Source of the DNA: Mortierella sp. BCC40632
Lineage: Eukaryota; Mortierellomycota; Mortierellomycetes; Mortierellales; Mortierellaceae
Direction of reading: 5' to 3'
Length of the DNA: 23,066 nucleotides
Assembly (NCBI GenBank): GCA_011634665.1
Contig: WAEK01000053.1
Location: 1 to 23,066 of the forward strand
Part shown: positions 9,355 to 17,120 of the stretch, piece after piece
Position numbering within the stretch: the first letter of the stretch is position 1
Layout: each line of letters starts with the position of its first letter
The notes under the pieces: model-generated
What the model saw: the letters and a program-made list of their open reading frames with translations, nothing else
What the model was told of the DNA's origin: nothing
Database searches by the model: none
Program-made: the position numbers and the translations under genes

Positions 9355-10036
9355 GTGTTTCTCAAAAAAAGCCCGAGCCAAAAAAACTAGTCCCACACAA
9401 TGTAAATTTTCGAGCCGAGTCGGGTGAGCTTTCACCGAGAAATTTTACATTGTGTGGGACTAACTTTTGGCTCTGGCTGAAAACTCCTCTGCAAGCCAGC
9501 CCGAGTTGATGTGAGCCAGCTCGAGCCATGCGAGCCAACTCGAATTAATTCGAGCCAGCCCGAGTTGATGCGAGCCAGCCCGAGTTGATGCGAGCCAGCT
9601 CGAGCCATGCGAGCCAGCCCGGTTGATGCGAGCCAACTCGAGTCATGCGAGCCAGCTCGAGCCATGCGATCCAACTCGAGTCATGCGAGCCAGCTCGAGC
9701 CATGCGAGCCAGCCCGAGTTGATGCGAGCCAGCTCGAGCCATGCGAGTCAGCTCGAGCCATGCGAGCCAGCTCGAGCCATGCGAGTCAGCTCGAGCCATG
9801 CGAGCCAGCCCGAGTTGATGCGAGCCAACTCGAGTCATGCGAGCCAACTCGAACCAACTCGATCTGAGTTAAAATTTAACCGAACAATACCTTGTCGAGC
9901 CGAGCCAGAATAAATTTGGCTCGAGTTTTAACTGACATCTCGAGTCGAGCCGTGAGGTCAGCCCGGCTCGAAAAAGCTCGAAAAACTCGAGCCAGCCCGA
10001 GCTGGCCCGACTCGCTCGGTTAATTTTGAGAAACAC
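9355..10036. mobile_element. Non-autonomous TIR element with internal minisatellite
   Basis: The ends are GTGTTTCTCAAAA (left) and its inverse TTTTGAGAAACAC (right, with small differences inside), flanked by TA at 9353-9354 and 10037-10038. The first ~120 bases match the smaller element at 10622-10766. The interior is taken up by a GAGCC-rich tandem repeat, and there is no credible transposase. If TA is the target duplication it would be Tc1/mariner-like or PIF-like. If TA belongs to the element, the terminus TAGTG fits the hAT end pattern, but no 8 bp duplication is present. The left flank looks Copia-like and the right flank is DIRS-like. Confidence 0.65.
9493..9868. repeat. GAGCC minisatellite, 19/20 bp units
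   Basis: About 18-19 tandem copies of two related units: GAGCCAGCTCGAGCCATGC (19 bp) and GAGCCAGCCCGAGTTGATGC (20 bp), with variants such as GAGCCAACTCGAGTCATGC. The units contain the palindrome GCTCGAGC. Because 19 is not a multiple of three, the units read through all three frames without stops. That gives long spurious open frames on both strands rich in Ala, Ser, Gln, Leu, Glu and Arg. They are not real genes. The same GAGCC word is repeated at both ends of the host element. Confidence 0.9.
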
Positions 10037-10038
10037 TA

Positions 10039-10621
10039 ATCAGAAACACTTCAAGATGGAAAGCATAAAGACGGTTTGCAGTTTGATCAACAAGGGAGAC
10101 TACATGACCAGTGTGGATCTCCAGGATGCATTCCTCCATGTTCTCATTCACGAGACTTCCAGAAAATACTTACAGTTCCATTGGAAAGGGAAACAATACC
10201 AGTTCCGCGTGCTACCCTTCGGTCTCTCCTTGGCGCCTTACGTCTTTACGAAGATGCTCAAACCGATCCTCAGATGGGCTCGACGCAAGGGAATAAGGAT
10301 TACAGCATACCTAGACGATCTACTGATAGTGGCCAGGAACAGGGAGCAGTCCTTACAGGCAACAAGACAAGTTCTCGACAAGCTGAAGTCGCTCGGATTC
10401 CTAGTGAAAGAGAGCAAGTCTCATCTGGAACCCACACAGTCGATTTCACACCTGGGCTTCGTGATAGACTCGAAGAAGATGACACTCGCAGTACCCAAGG
10501 AAAAGATCCGCGACATCAGGAGAGAAGCCTCCAAGATGGTCAAGAAGAGCAAGATGACGCTGAAAGCCCTCTCGTCCTTCATCGGAAAAGCGCTCGCTAT
10601 GACAGCAGCAGTACTACCAGC
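10039..10621 (+). pseudogene. DIRS-type reverse transcriptase fragment
   Basis: About 190 codons of continuous RT sequence. It opens NQKHFKMESIKTVCSLI and continues with DYMTSVDLQDAFLHV, which holds the first catalytic Asp. FRVLPFGLSLAPYVFTKML follows, then the catalytic YLDD at 10307-10318 (ITAYLDDLLIVARN), and FIGKALAMTAAVLP at the end. HFKME, the VDLQDAF block and the FIGKA-MTAAVLPA ending are typical of DIRS/tyrosine-recombinase retrotransposons, not Ty3 or copia. The frame is intact but cut at both ends by copies of the same TIR element. RNase H, methyltransferase and the tyrosine recombinase are absent. On paper, translation would run on into the right-hand TIR element. Confidence 0.85.
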
Positions 10622-10766
10622 TAGTGTTTCTCAAAAAAAGCCCGAGCCAAAAAAGTCAGTCCCACACAATGTAAATTTTCGAGCCGAGTCGGGTGAGCTT
10701 TCACCGAGAAATTTTACATTGTGTGGGACTAGTTTTTTTGGCTCGGGCTTTTTTTGAGAAACACTA
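10622..10766. mobile_element. 145 bp hairpin MITE
   Basis: A near-perfect palindrome. Arms of about 58 bases start TAGTGTTTCTCAAAAAAAGC and end with its inverse, around a middle of about 30 bases. It shares its left ~120 bases with the larger element at 9355-10036. The outermost TA could be a duplicated target dinucleotide. There is no 8 bp flanking repeat (CTACCAGC on the left, CTTGTGTA on the right). Sequence on the left is DIRS RT and on the right a hAT transposase, so it does not sit inside one target. Confidence 0.75.
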
Positions 10767-11631
10767 CTTGTGTATGGTAGTAGAGATCGTGCTTTGGAGA
10801 AACATCTTTCTGAAGGTGCTGAAGTAGCAGGAATGGCAAAATAGTCTCTCGCCATCCTTGACAAGTTTGGATAGGAATCATGATTCTTTTTCCAAAATAC
10901 CAATGGCGTCTCTTGAACAATGGGACTGGAAACAAACGACTCAAGCTCATCCCAATCTGTTCGTCCTGTCAATCCGAGAAGGGCTAGCTCAATGTCGTTG
11001 CTATTTTCACTGGGGTCTGGAATAGGCTGCGTGGGATCCTCGTCACTAGTATCAACGTTGGAATACCACTTGTTCCACACGGTACGAACAGACTTCTTGG
11101 CAGTTCTTTCGTATTTGGATCCCCAACGCATGTCAGACCAATATCTGAAACGCATGGCAGGATGAATAGCCGTAGCAACTGAATAAATTGGAGAGTCATC
11201 AGTCGCGGCGTAGTACTTCTTGAGCTTGTCATAAGCAGCTTGGGCACCACAACAAATGTCCGGAAAGTGATCCTTGTTGTCCTTCAGGAACCTTTCGATA
11301 ATTTCCATTAGACTATTGTAGACAATAACCGTCAGAGAGATTGTGGCATAGGTTTTGCTGGCGCAAACTTTGGTCGTGAGCTGATCAAACTGCTTAAGTA
11401 GATCTCTCAGGGAACTGAGACGTCGCCATTCCACTTCCTCAAGAACGAATTGCTCCAGGTGGTTCTCAAGTAGGACGGTGCAATAGGCCTCCTTACACAG
11501 CAACGCACGCTCAATCATGACAAATGTGGATCCCCAACGTGTGCATACATCGAGCAGGGGAGAGAGTCCACGCTTTCTCTCCGGAGATGTAGTCAGCTCC
11601 TTAAATCTATCAAGCCGAGGTGGAGATCGCC
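10767..11631 (-). pseudogene. hAT-family transposase, both ends missing
   Basis: hAT transposases cut and paste DNA with an RNase H-fold core. The frame, read leftward, is open from about 11631 to 10767. It starts RLDRFKEL, continues LSPLLDVCTRWGSTFVMIER (around 11515-11570) and includes DKLKKYYAATDDSPIYSVAT. It ends with the hAT C-terminal dimerisation region: PLVFWKKNHDSYPNLSRMA, then YFAIPATSAPSERCFSKARS. The frame is cut inside this last region, just before the usual N-R-L-S end, by the hairpin MITE. The N-terminal BED zinc finger and first catalytic region are missing. The apparent ATG at 11518 is internal. An open frame of ~290 codons with no stop suggests fairly recent truncation. Confidence 0.85.
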
Positions 11632-11651
11632 TATTTTAAAGTTTCAAGGTA

Positions 11652-11900
11652 AAGTGCATCCAAAATTCGATCAATGATTTTTTTAGATGGAATCATTCCG
11701 CATTTACTCCTCAGTTCATGAGTCATTCCTCATGTTGATTCGTAGAGAAGATCTACTTTGCGTACTTATGTGGTTCCGACTACAAAGGTCTACTCCAGGT
11801 ATTGTAGCCATTCTCCGATCGAGCAACATAGTCAAAAGTACTAACAAAATTTTACACGGGTTTAGTACAGGGTATTTTGTCTTTGTTCATGGGCTGATAG
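11652..11900 (+). repeat. Left arm of foldback element
   Basis: Inverted counterpart of 12208-12454. Landmarks shared by both arms include GGTCTACTCCAGGTATTGTAG and the inner end TTTGTTCATGGGCTGATAG. The arms differ by only a few bases. Confidence 0.85.
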
Positions 11901-12207
11901 ATCAAACGAACGAACAACCTTGTCCCGGCTGGGTATGTAGAAGGAGTTGTTCAAGCAAAGCTTACAGCGTGCATAAATTTCAATGGCTGTGTGGATATCT
12001 GTCACGATTTCTCTCGCTCTGAAGAACGTCCACTTTGAGAATTTTTGCAACTTTTAGCCTATTTGTGAAAAAAAGGTGCCTGGCCATAGTCATTGATATG
12101 ACCGCCTAAAAAGACAAACTGGAATAGTCATAATGATAGATTGTGATGTCTATTGACTGACGTACTCTGTGTATCTAAGGTTTTCCCAACTTCAATGGAT
12201 TCGAAAC

Positions 12208-12454
12208 TATCAGCCCATGAACAAAGACTAAAAACCCTGTACTAAACCCGTGTAAAATTTTGTTAGTACTTTTGACTATGTTGCTCGATTGGAGAATGGC
12301 TACAATACCTGGAGTAGACCTTTGTAGTCGGAACCACATAAGTACGCAAAGTGATCTTCTCTACGAATCAACATGAGGAATGACTCATGAACTGAGGAGT
12401 AAATGCGGAATGATTCCATCTAAAAAAATCATTGATCGAATTTTGGATGCACTT
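12208..12454 (-). repeat. Right arm of foldback element
   Basis: Inverted counterpart of 11652-11900. It starts CTATCAGCCCATGAACAAAG and ends ATTTTGGATGCACTT. Confidence 0.85.
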
Positions 12455-12456
12455 TA

Positions 12457-13020
12457 CCCAGCCAAACCTTACTCGACGGCAAGCACGATGGATGGAACTA
12501 CTGCAAGAATATGACTTTACCTTCAAATACAAAGCCGGCAAAGACAACATTGTCCCTGATGCTCTCTCCAGGAGACCTGATCACAAGGAACAGGACACTA
12601 CCCAGATCAACTCCATGAAGACCAGAGCAGTACAGCTTGACCCAGGTTTACGGCAGCGCCTGATGAGAAGTTATCCCACAGACCCTGCTCTTGGGTCACT
12701 CTATGAAAGCTGCCGGGAGGGAAATCAAACAAACGTTATTTTATCTTTGATGACCTGCTTTGGATCAACCATGATGAAAAGATCTTGCTCTGCATACCGA
12801 AAGGAGCTAACATCAAGCCGATCTACTCCATGACGCTCATGACGCACCTCTTTCAGGACACCTTGGGTTCGACAAGACGTATGACCTATTGCGAAGATCA
12901 TTCTACTGGCCCCGAATGGCAAGAGACGCCAAACGTTATGTGACCTCCTGTGACGCCTGCCAACGGAATAAGCCCTCGCTCAAAGCTCCCGCTGGACTGT
13001 TTACGCCTCTAGCAATCCCC
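12457..13020 (+). pseudogene. RNase H end and integrase zinc finger of chromovirus 2
   Basis: TQPNLTRRQARWMELLQEYD (about 12457-12516) and FKYKAGKDNIVPDALSRRPD are the C-terminal end of RNase H. A linker with QLDPGLRQRLMRSYPTDPAL follows. After frame changes, the H2C2 zinc-binding domain of integrase reads LHDAHDAPLSGHLGFDKTYD (about 12825-12885) and SCDACQRNKPS (about 12945-12980). This finger precedes the catalytic core in Ty3/gypsy integrases. Frameshifts near 12730 and 12815 break the polyprotein. Confidence 0.75.
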
Positions 13021-13830
13021 TAGCCAAAAATGGGACACTGTCTCGATGGACTTTATTGTCAAACTCCCTAAAACGGCTCGGGGTTTCGATGCGATTACTG
13101 TCTTTATTGGATAAACTTTCAAAAGCAAGTCCACTTCTGTCCCTCGAAAACCACAGACACCGCCGCCGACGTCGCTCGAATATTTTTCAATGAAGTCTTC
13201 CGGCACCATGGTATGCCCAAGAATATTGTCTCCGACAGGGACTCCAGATTCACGGGCAAGTTTTGGACAACCCTTATGAAGTTGATGGGCACCAAACTCA
13301 ACATGTCAACGGCGTTCCACCCACAGTCAGATGGGCAAACAGAAAGGGCCAACCGTACCTTGGAGGAGATGCTGCGACCACTTGTCTCATACGAACAGAA
13401 TGATTGGGACCTCTTCCTTCCTGCCGTGGAGTTTGCATACAATAATTCAAAAGAACGCCTCCACTGGATACTCACCATTCTTTCTGAACTATGGTCACAA
13501 CCCCACGTCGTCCCTTCTTCTCTTGTGACCCCTCCGTCCTCTGATGTCCCAGCAGTGGATGATTTTGTTACAAGACAGTCCTCTTTCCTTTCAAGAGCAA
13601 AAGATGCCATCCTGGAGGCTCAAGGGCGACAAAAGAAACATGCAGACCAATCGCGCCGTCCGGCAACCTTCGAAGTAGGAGACATGGTCATGCTCAAAAG
13701 TGAACATATCCGATTGGCAGCCACTCCAACAGGCCCTCAAGAAAGCTGGGACCCGTCAATGCTGGACCCTTCAAGATCATCGAGAAAGTGCATGAAAATG
13801 CATACAAGTTGGAATTGCCTCCTCAGATGA
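13021..13830 (+). pseudogene. Integrase core and tail of chromovirus 2
   Basis: Core residues: first Asp at 13049-13051 (SMDFIVKLPK), second Asp at 13236-13238 (VSDRDSRF) and Glu at 13342-13344 (SDGQTERANRTL). FNNS-type EFAYNNS follows at about 13428-13450. The open frame 13213-13830 continues into KKHADQSRRPATFEVGDMVM, the start of the C-terminal SH3-like tail, then loses the GPF motif near 13740 by frameshift. The first Asp lies in a different frame from the other two (shift near 13110), so the core is split. The enzyme would have joined cDNA to chromosomal DNA. Confidence 0.75.
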
Positions 13831-14122
13831 AGTTACACCCTGTCTTCAACGCTGACTTGCTGATCCAACATCAAGAGTCTCCTCAGAAGAATTCAGTGAT
13901 AGAGTGCCAGCAGGGGCCCCACCTGAAATCATTGAAGGGAAAAGAAAGAGTACGAGATTGAAAAAAAGATCTTGGATGTCAAGAAGGCTGGACGAGGATT
14001 CAAAAGTACCTTGTGTTATGGAAAGGCTACCCCATGAAGAAGCACAATGGATATCAAAAACAGCTCTCAAGAATGCACCAGAAGTACTCGCCGAGTTTGA
14101 AGCCCAACGGAAAACGACTTAG
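13831..14122 (+). pseudogene. Chromodomain of chromovirus 2
   Basis: The stretch after the integrase tail reads, with one frame change, QKYLVLWKGYP then HEEAQWI near 13998-14060, and ends LKNAPEVLAEFEAQRKTT with a stop at 14120-14122. YLVLWKGY...WI is the core of the retrotransposon chromodomain, which in chromoviruses binds modified histones and directs insertion to heterochromatin. The aromatic cage appears at least partly kept (Tyr, Trp). A purine-rich tract (ACGGGGAGGA, about 14136-14145) follows before the LTR. Confidence 0.65.
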
Positions 14123-14135
14123 ATATTTTTTCAAG

Positions 14136-14145
14136 ACGGGGAGGA
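14136..14145 (+). other. Polypurine tract of chromovirus 2
   Basis: ACGGGGAGGA sits directly before the proposed LTR start TGAAATAGGACAGCC, which is where plus-strand DNA priming occurs in LTR retrotransposons. Confidence 0.5.
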
Positions 14146-14306
14146 TGAAATAGGACAGCCACATTGCTGCGCCTACCTCTGTACAACATAGTGGCGCGCC
14201 ACTATCCGCGCCCCAAATAGTCCCTCAACCTGTATAAATACCCTTCCCTCACTATCCTTAATAAAACAGACTTACTCCGACTTCCACGATCGCCTTTTCT
14301 ATTGCA
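14146..14306 (+). repeat. 3' LTR of chromovirus 2 (about 161 bp)
   Basis: It starts TGAAATAGGACAGCC after the purine tract and ends at TTGCA (14302-14306), or possibly further right, before 14385. It holds TATAAATA at 14233-14240 and AATAAA at 14260-14265. There is no second copy in the window, so the edges rest on the TG...CA rule and element context. An ORF-like minus-strand reading across it is incidental. Confidence 0.5.
14233..14265 (+). promoter_or_regulatory. LTR core: TATAAATA then AATAAA
   Basis: TATAAATA, a C/T-rich spacer of 19 bases, then AATAAA. The same layout appears in the two other gypsy LTRs. It is the likely promoter and 3'-end signal of chromovirus 2. Confidence 0.5.
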
Positions 14307-14389
14307 AGAAAGGTAAGATGAGAGGTGGAGATCCTGTGGGATGGCAAAAGAGATGGTTGCGTGCGATTTGCTAGAATCAGACATGGCGT

Positions 14390-14894
14390 TGTCGTGTAGT
14401 AACTGACACTGGTCGCAGTAGCTACGATTTTAGCCCCTTTCAAGAAGGTGGACAACTTGGGGCTGCGGAGCCATCTGGTCTGCATGCCCCTCAATAGATC
14501 GTAGTTTGATATGAATAAATACTGGAGCAGGCTCTTGTTTGCTCCTGGTCGTTTCTTTCCTTTTGTTTTGTTCCCTGTTGACTTTGAAAGTGGGGATGCG
14601 TCCACCCCCTTCCCCTTTCTTTTTGTAGAAGCTTGATTTAGCTTTGTGCTGCCTTCCGCTCGTTTCATGCCATTGAAGAGCTCCTGGCGACCCGTTGGTA
14701 GCATAGCGCTTCTGATGTTAGACTCTTCTCGTTTCGTCCCCCCCTCTTTCATTTTTCCTTCCTTCCTGGCTGTTGTTCCCACCTGAGCAATCCTATGACT
14801 CTCATTCATTGGCCCTCGACCAGATGACCGTCCCTTTGCCTTCCTCTCCTTTGAGCATCCCCTGTGTGTCTTTGGAGCAAGGAGCTACAGCACA
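14390..14894 (-). mobile_element. TGT...ACA repeat, copy A (505 bp)
   Basis: Starts TGTCGTGTAG and ends CTACAGCACA, imperfect inverted termini. It is flanked on both sides by GCGT (14386-14389 and 14895-14898). Strand is given by the ORF-bearing orientation. On the minus strand a frame opens at MNESHRIAQVGTTARKEG (14809) and stays open to the far end of the unit, rich in Lys, Arg, Ser and Gly; I recognise no family. TG...CA ends and length fit a solo LTR. The TGT...ACA ends with a 4 bp duplication would also fit a non-autonomous Ginger-like DNA element. No RT or transposase is attached. Confidence 0.65.
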
Positions 14895-14898
14895 GCGT

Positions 14899-14990
14899 GT
14901 TATTTCAGAGGGGGCAAAACAAACAAATGTGCATGCACGCCAAATTTGATATAGAAAAAAAGGAACCTTTGGAATTTTCTTGGAAAGATG
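14899..14990. other. Spacer between inverted repeats A and A'
   Basis: About 92 bases of unassigned AT-rich DNA lying in the loop of the 1.1 kb inverted repeat formed by copies A and A'. Its first ~18 bases (TTATTTCAGAGGGGG) resemble those following copy B (ATTGTCAGAGGGG). Confidence 0.5.
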
Positions 14991-14994
14991 GCGT

Positions 14995-15491
14995 TGTGCT
15001 GTAGCTCCTTGCTCCAAAGACACACGGGGGATGCTCAAAGGAGAGGAAGGCAAAGGGACGGTCATCTGGTCGAGGGCCGATGAATGAAAGTCATCATAGG
15101 ATTGCTCAGGTGGGAACAACAGCCAGGAAGGAAAAAAAAAGAATGAAGGGGGGGACAAGAAAGAAAAAGTCTTACATCAAAAGCGCCATGCTACCAACGG
15201 GTCGCCAGGAGCTCTTCAATGGCATGAAACGAGCGGAAGGCAGCACAAAAGCTAAATCAAGCTTCTAAAAAGAGGGGGAAGGGTGGACGCATCTTACTTT
15301 CAAAGTCAACAAGGAACAAAAACAAAAGGAAAAACGACCAGGAGCAAACAAGAGCCTGCTCAAGTATTTATTCATCTACTATCTATTGAGGGGCATGCAG
15401 ACCAGATGGCTCCCGCAGCCCCAAGTTGTCCCACCTCTTGAAAGGGGCTAAAATCGTAGCTACTGCGACCAGTGTCGGTTACTACACGACA
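14995..15491 (+). mobile_element. TGT...ACA repeat, copy A' (497 bp, inverted)
   Basis: Reverse-orientation copy of 14390-14894. Starts TGTGCTGTAGCTCC and ends CTACACGACA, flanked on both sides by GCGT (14991-14994 and 15492-15495). The reading frame that is open in copy A starts here at 15080 but closes by frameshift at 15268. Differences from copy A are mostly single-base indels in homopolymers plus scattered substitutions. Confidence 0.65.
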
Positions 15492-15679
15492 GCGTAAGTG
15501 TTTGAAAAACGTTGTCGTGTAGTACAGTTGGCGCCAAAATGGTTTCAATGTTTTCAGAAATTTCGCTTTTTCTAATTTTCTCGTTTATTCTTTCTTTCTC
15601 TTTCATATTCAATTCTAATAGAAAGGAAAGTCTTATCAATAATTGGACCCGAGAAATAAGAAAGCGGGCCTTTATCACT

Positions 15680-16808
15680 TCACATGAGCGAGCTATGCCG
15701 CCTCCAATGTTGTCGTCTCATAGAAACCATTTTGCCACTAGTCCGGGAAAATTCTTCAATACCTCGTATTCCCCCTTTCGCTTTCAACACGGCCTCTACT
15801 CTTCGTGGCATCGACTCATAGAGCTTGTCAATCATATCCTGTGGTATCAGCTCCCATTCCTCCAGCACCATATCCCACAATTCATGAACACTCGTAGGCC
15901 GCTTCTCTCGTTGACCAATCTGAACCTTCAGCTTGTCCCAAACATGCTCGATTGGTTTAAATCTGCTGATTGTGCAGGCCATCGAAGAACCTCAATATCC
16001 TGATCCTCCAGGTACTTGGTTGTTGCTTTGGCTTTGTGTTTGGGGTCGTTGTCGTGCTGAAAAAATGAAGTCATTTTTCCGAGATCATAATACTCGAGAC
16101 TTTCTTTCAATGTTGTGTCGAGAATATTGATGTAATCCTCCTTTTTCATAGTTCCTTCATAGATCTGACAGCCATAGCCAAGTCCCTTGGACGTCATACA
16201 ACCCCAGAACATCAAGGATCCACCTCCATGTGACAGTAGGTTGAAGATGAAATGGTTGAACCGGATCGCCTGGCTTAGCCCAGTAATATTGTATCCCGTC
16301 CGAGTTCCAGATGTTTATCTTTGTTTCATCTGAGAATACCACTCGCTTCCAGTCATCGATGGTCCAATTTTTATGACCTCTTGCCCCTCCAACCGCGCTT
16401 GCTTGTGTCGCTTACTAAGGAAAGGCTTTTTGACTTTTTTTTTCTTCGCTTGAAAAGCCGATCTCCCTGAGGTTGCGAAGGACTGATCTGTACAGAGATA
16501 ACTGTCCCTTCACCATTGAGGCTCTTGTGGACCTGCTTGCCAGTCTTCAACATGCCGGAAAGTAACTTTCTGTTGAGATCATTCTTGGAGCGAGCCGAGA
16601 GGAATTCTTGGTCTTCCTGTTGGTTGCCTTTGTAAGTAGGTAAATGCTTGGTTCGGATCCTTGAAACAGAAGCAGGGGCTGACTGATAATCGTCTAGCGA
16701 CATTCTTGACGGGTAGCCTGCTTTTAGCTGGCTTATGATAGAAGTTTTTGAGTGTCTTCTTTCGTTTTTCATGATGGAGGAATATCGACCATTTTCGAGC
16801 GATTGCAC
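15680..16808 (-). pseudogene. Tc1-like transposase, DDE_3 type, frameshifted
   Basis: A cut-and-paste transposase acting at TA sites. The N-terminal part (16808-16371) has helix-turn-helix sequence including IISQLKAGYPSR and SVSRIRTKHLPTY. The catalytic residues follow. First Asp is at 16328-16330 (VFSDETKINIWNSDG). Second Asp is at 16051-16053 (QHDNDPKH). Glu is at 15947-15949, in the block after WPAQSADLN. The second Asp and Glu are 104 bases apart, where DD34E requires 105. A single missing base in the N-P-I-E-H motif therefore breaks the frame. The C-terminal part (15982-15680) reads IEHVWDKLKVQIGQREKRP and ends with a stop. At least three frame changes; inactive as written. Confidence 0.85.
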
Positions 16809-17120
16809 CCGTATTTTATATCAAACTTGTCAAGATCTATTCATCTTCTTTTTAATCTCTCTGACTGACTGTAGATATAAGACAAACGATTGTGAAAAAA
16901 AGAGATGAAATAGCAATAAATATAAATGGCGTGCCCAAGTGGCGAAATGGTTCCAATATCTAGCTTCAACAATTTACCTCATAGCACGCCTTTCTGACAA
17001 CATATTGAAAATCTGTTTACACTGTCGTGAACAAGGCATTCTGGGTATTGTTTTCAATCTAAGCAACAAAGGTGCATTTACATATTCTCGATGGGTGAAA
17101 ATTGCTAAAATATGAAAATT
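16809..17120. other. Non-coding right part of the Tc1-like element
   Basis: AT-rich and without a gene. It would hold the transposase promoter, upstream on the minus strand. A 7 bp inverted pair GGCGTGC/GCACGCC (16928-16934 and 16984-16990) lies here but does not form a tRNA. Confidence 0.5.

Larger units (their letters stand above)
11652..12454. mobile_element. Foldback TIR element, 803 bp
   Basis: Arms 11652-11900 and 12208-12454 are inverted copies that are nearly identical. They begin AAGTGCATCCAAAATTCGAT and end with its inverse, and are flanked by TA at 11650-11651 and 12455-12456. The ~307 base interior has no recognisable protein; the open stretch 11687-12022 runs from an arm into the interior and is judged incidental. 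The right flank starts inside a gypsy RNase H (TQPNLTRRQARW). Removing the element and one TA leaves the frame open (KFQG then TQPNL). TA duplication plus arm form suggests a non-autonomous Tc1/mariner-type element. Confidence 0.75.
12455..14306 (+). mobile_element. Ty3/gypsy chromovirus 2, 3' part only
   Basis: The 3' half of a chromodomain-bearing gypsy element: end of RNase H, integrase, chromodomain and a short LTR. Gag, protease and RT are missing. On the left it is interrupted by the foldback element, and a few more codons may continue at about 11629-11651 before hAT sequence starts. It shares close motifs with the minus-strand gypsy element at 18.4-23.1 kb (RRQARWMELLQEYDF, DNIVPDALSRRPD, LDPG-RQRL). 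The two are members of one clade in opposite orientation. Confidence 0.8.

Noticed and set aside
9493..9868. CRISPR-like array
   Set aside because: The repeats are contiguous with no unique spacers and vary in length (19/20 bp).
9545..9913. Long open frames on both strands with Ala-Ser-Gln-Leu-Glu-Pro repeats
   Set aside because: They come from a stop-free 19/20 bp tandem repeat that is open in several frames at once; no start context or domain supports a gene.
9353..10046. 8 bp hAT target duplication around the large TIR element
   Set aside because: CAAACCAT on the left and ATCAGAAA on the right do not match.
16928..16990. tRNA-like start GGCGTGCCCAAGTGGC with a 7 bp acceptor-like pair GGCGTGC/GCACGCC
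   Set aside because: Only 63 bases, with no T-arm GGTTC motif and no credible anticodon stem; it lies in non-coding DNA of the Tc1-like element.
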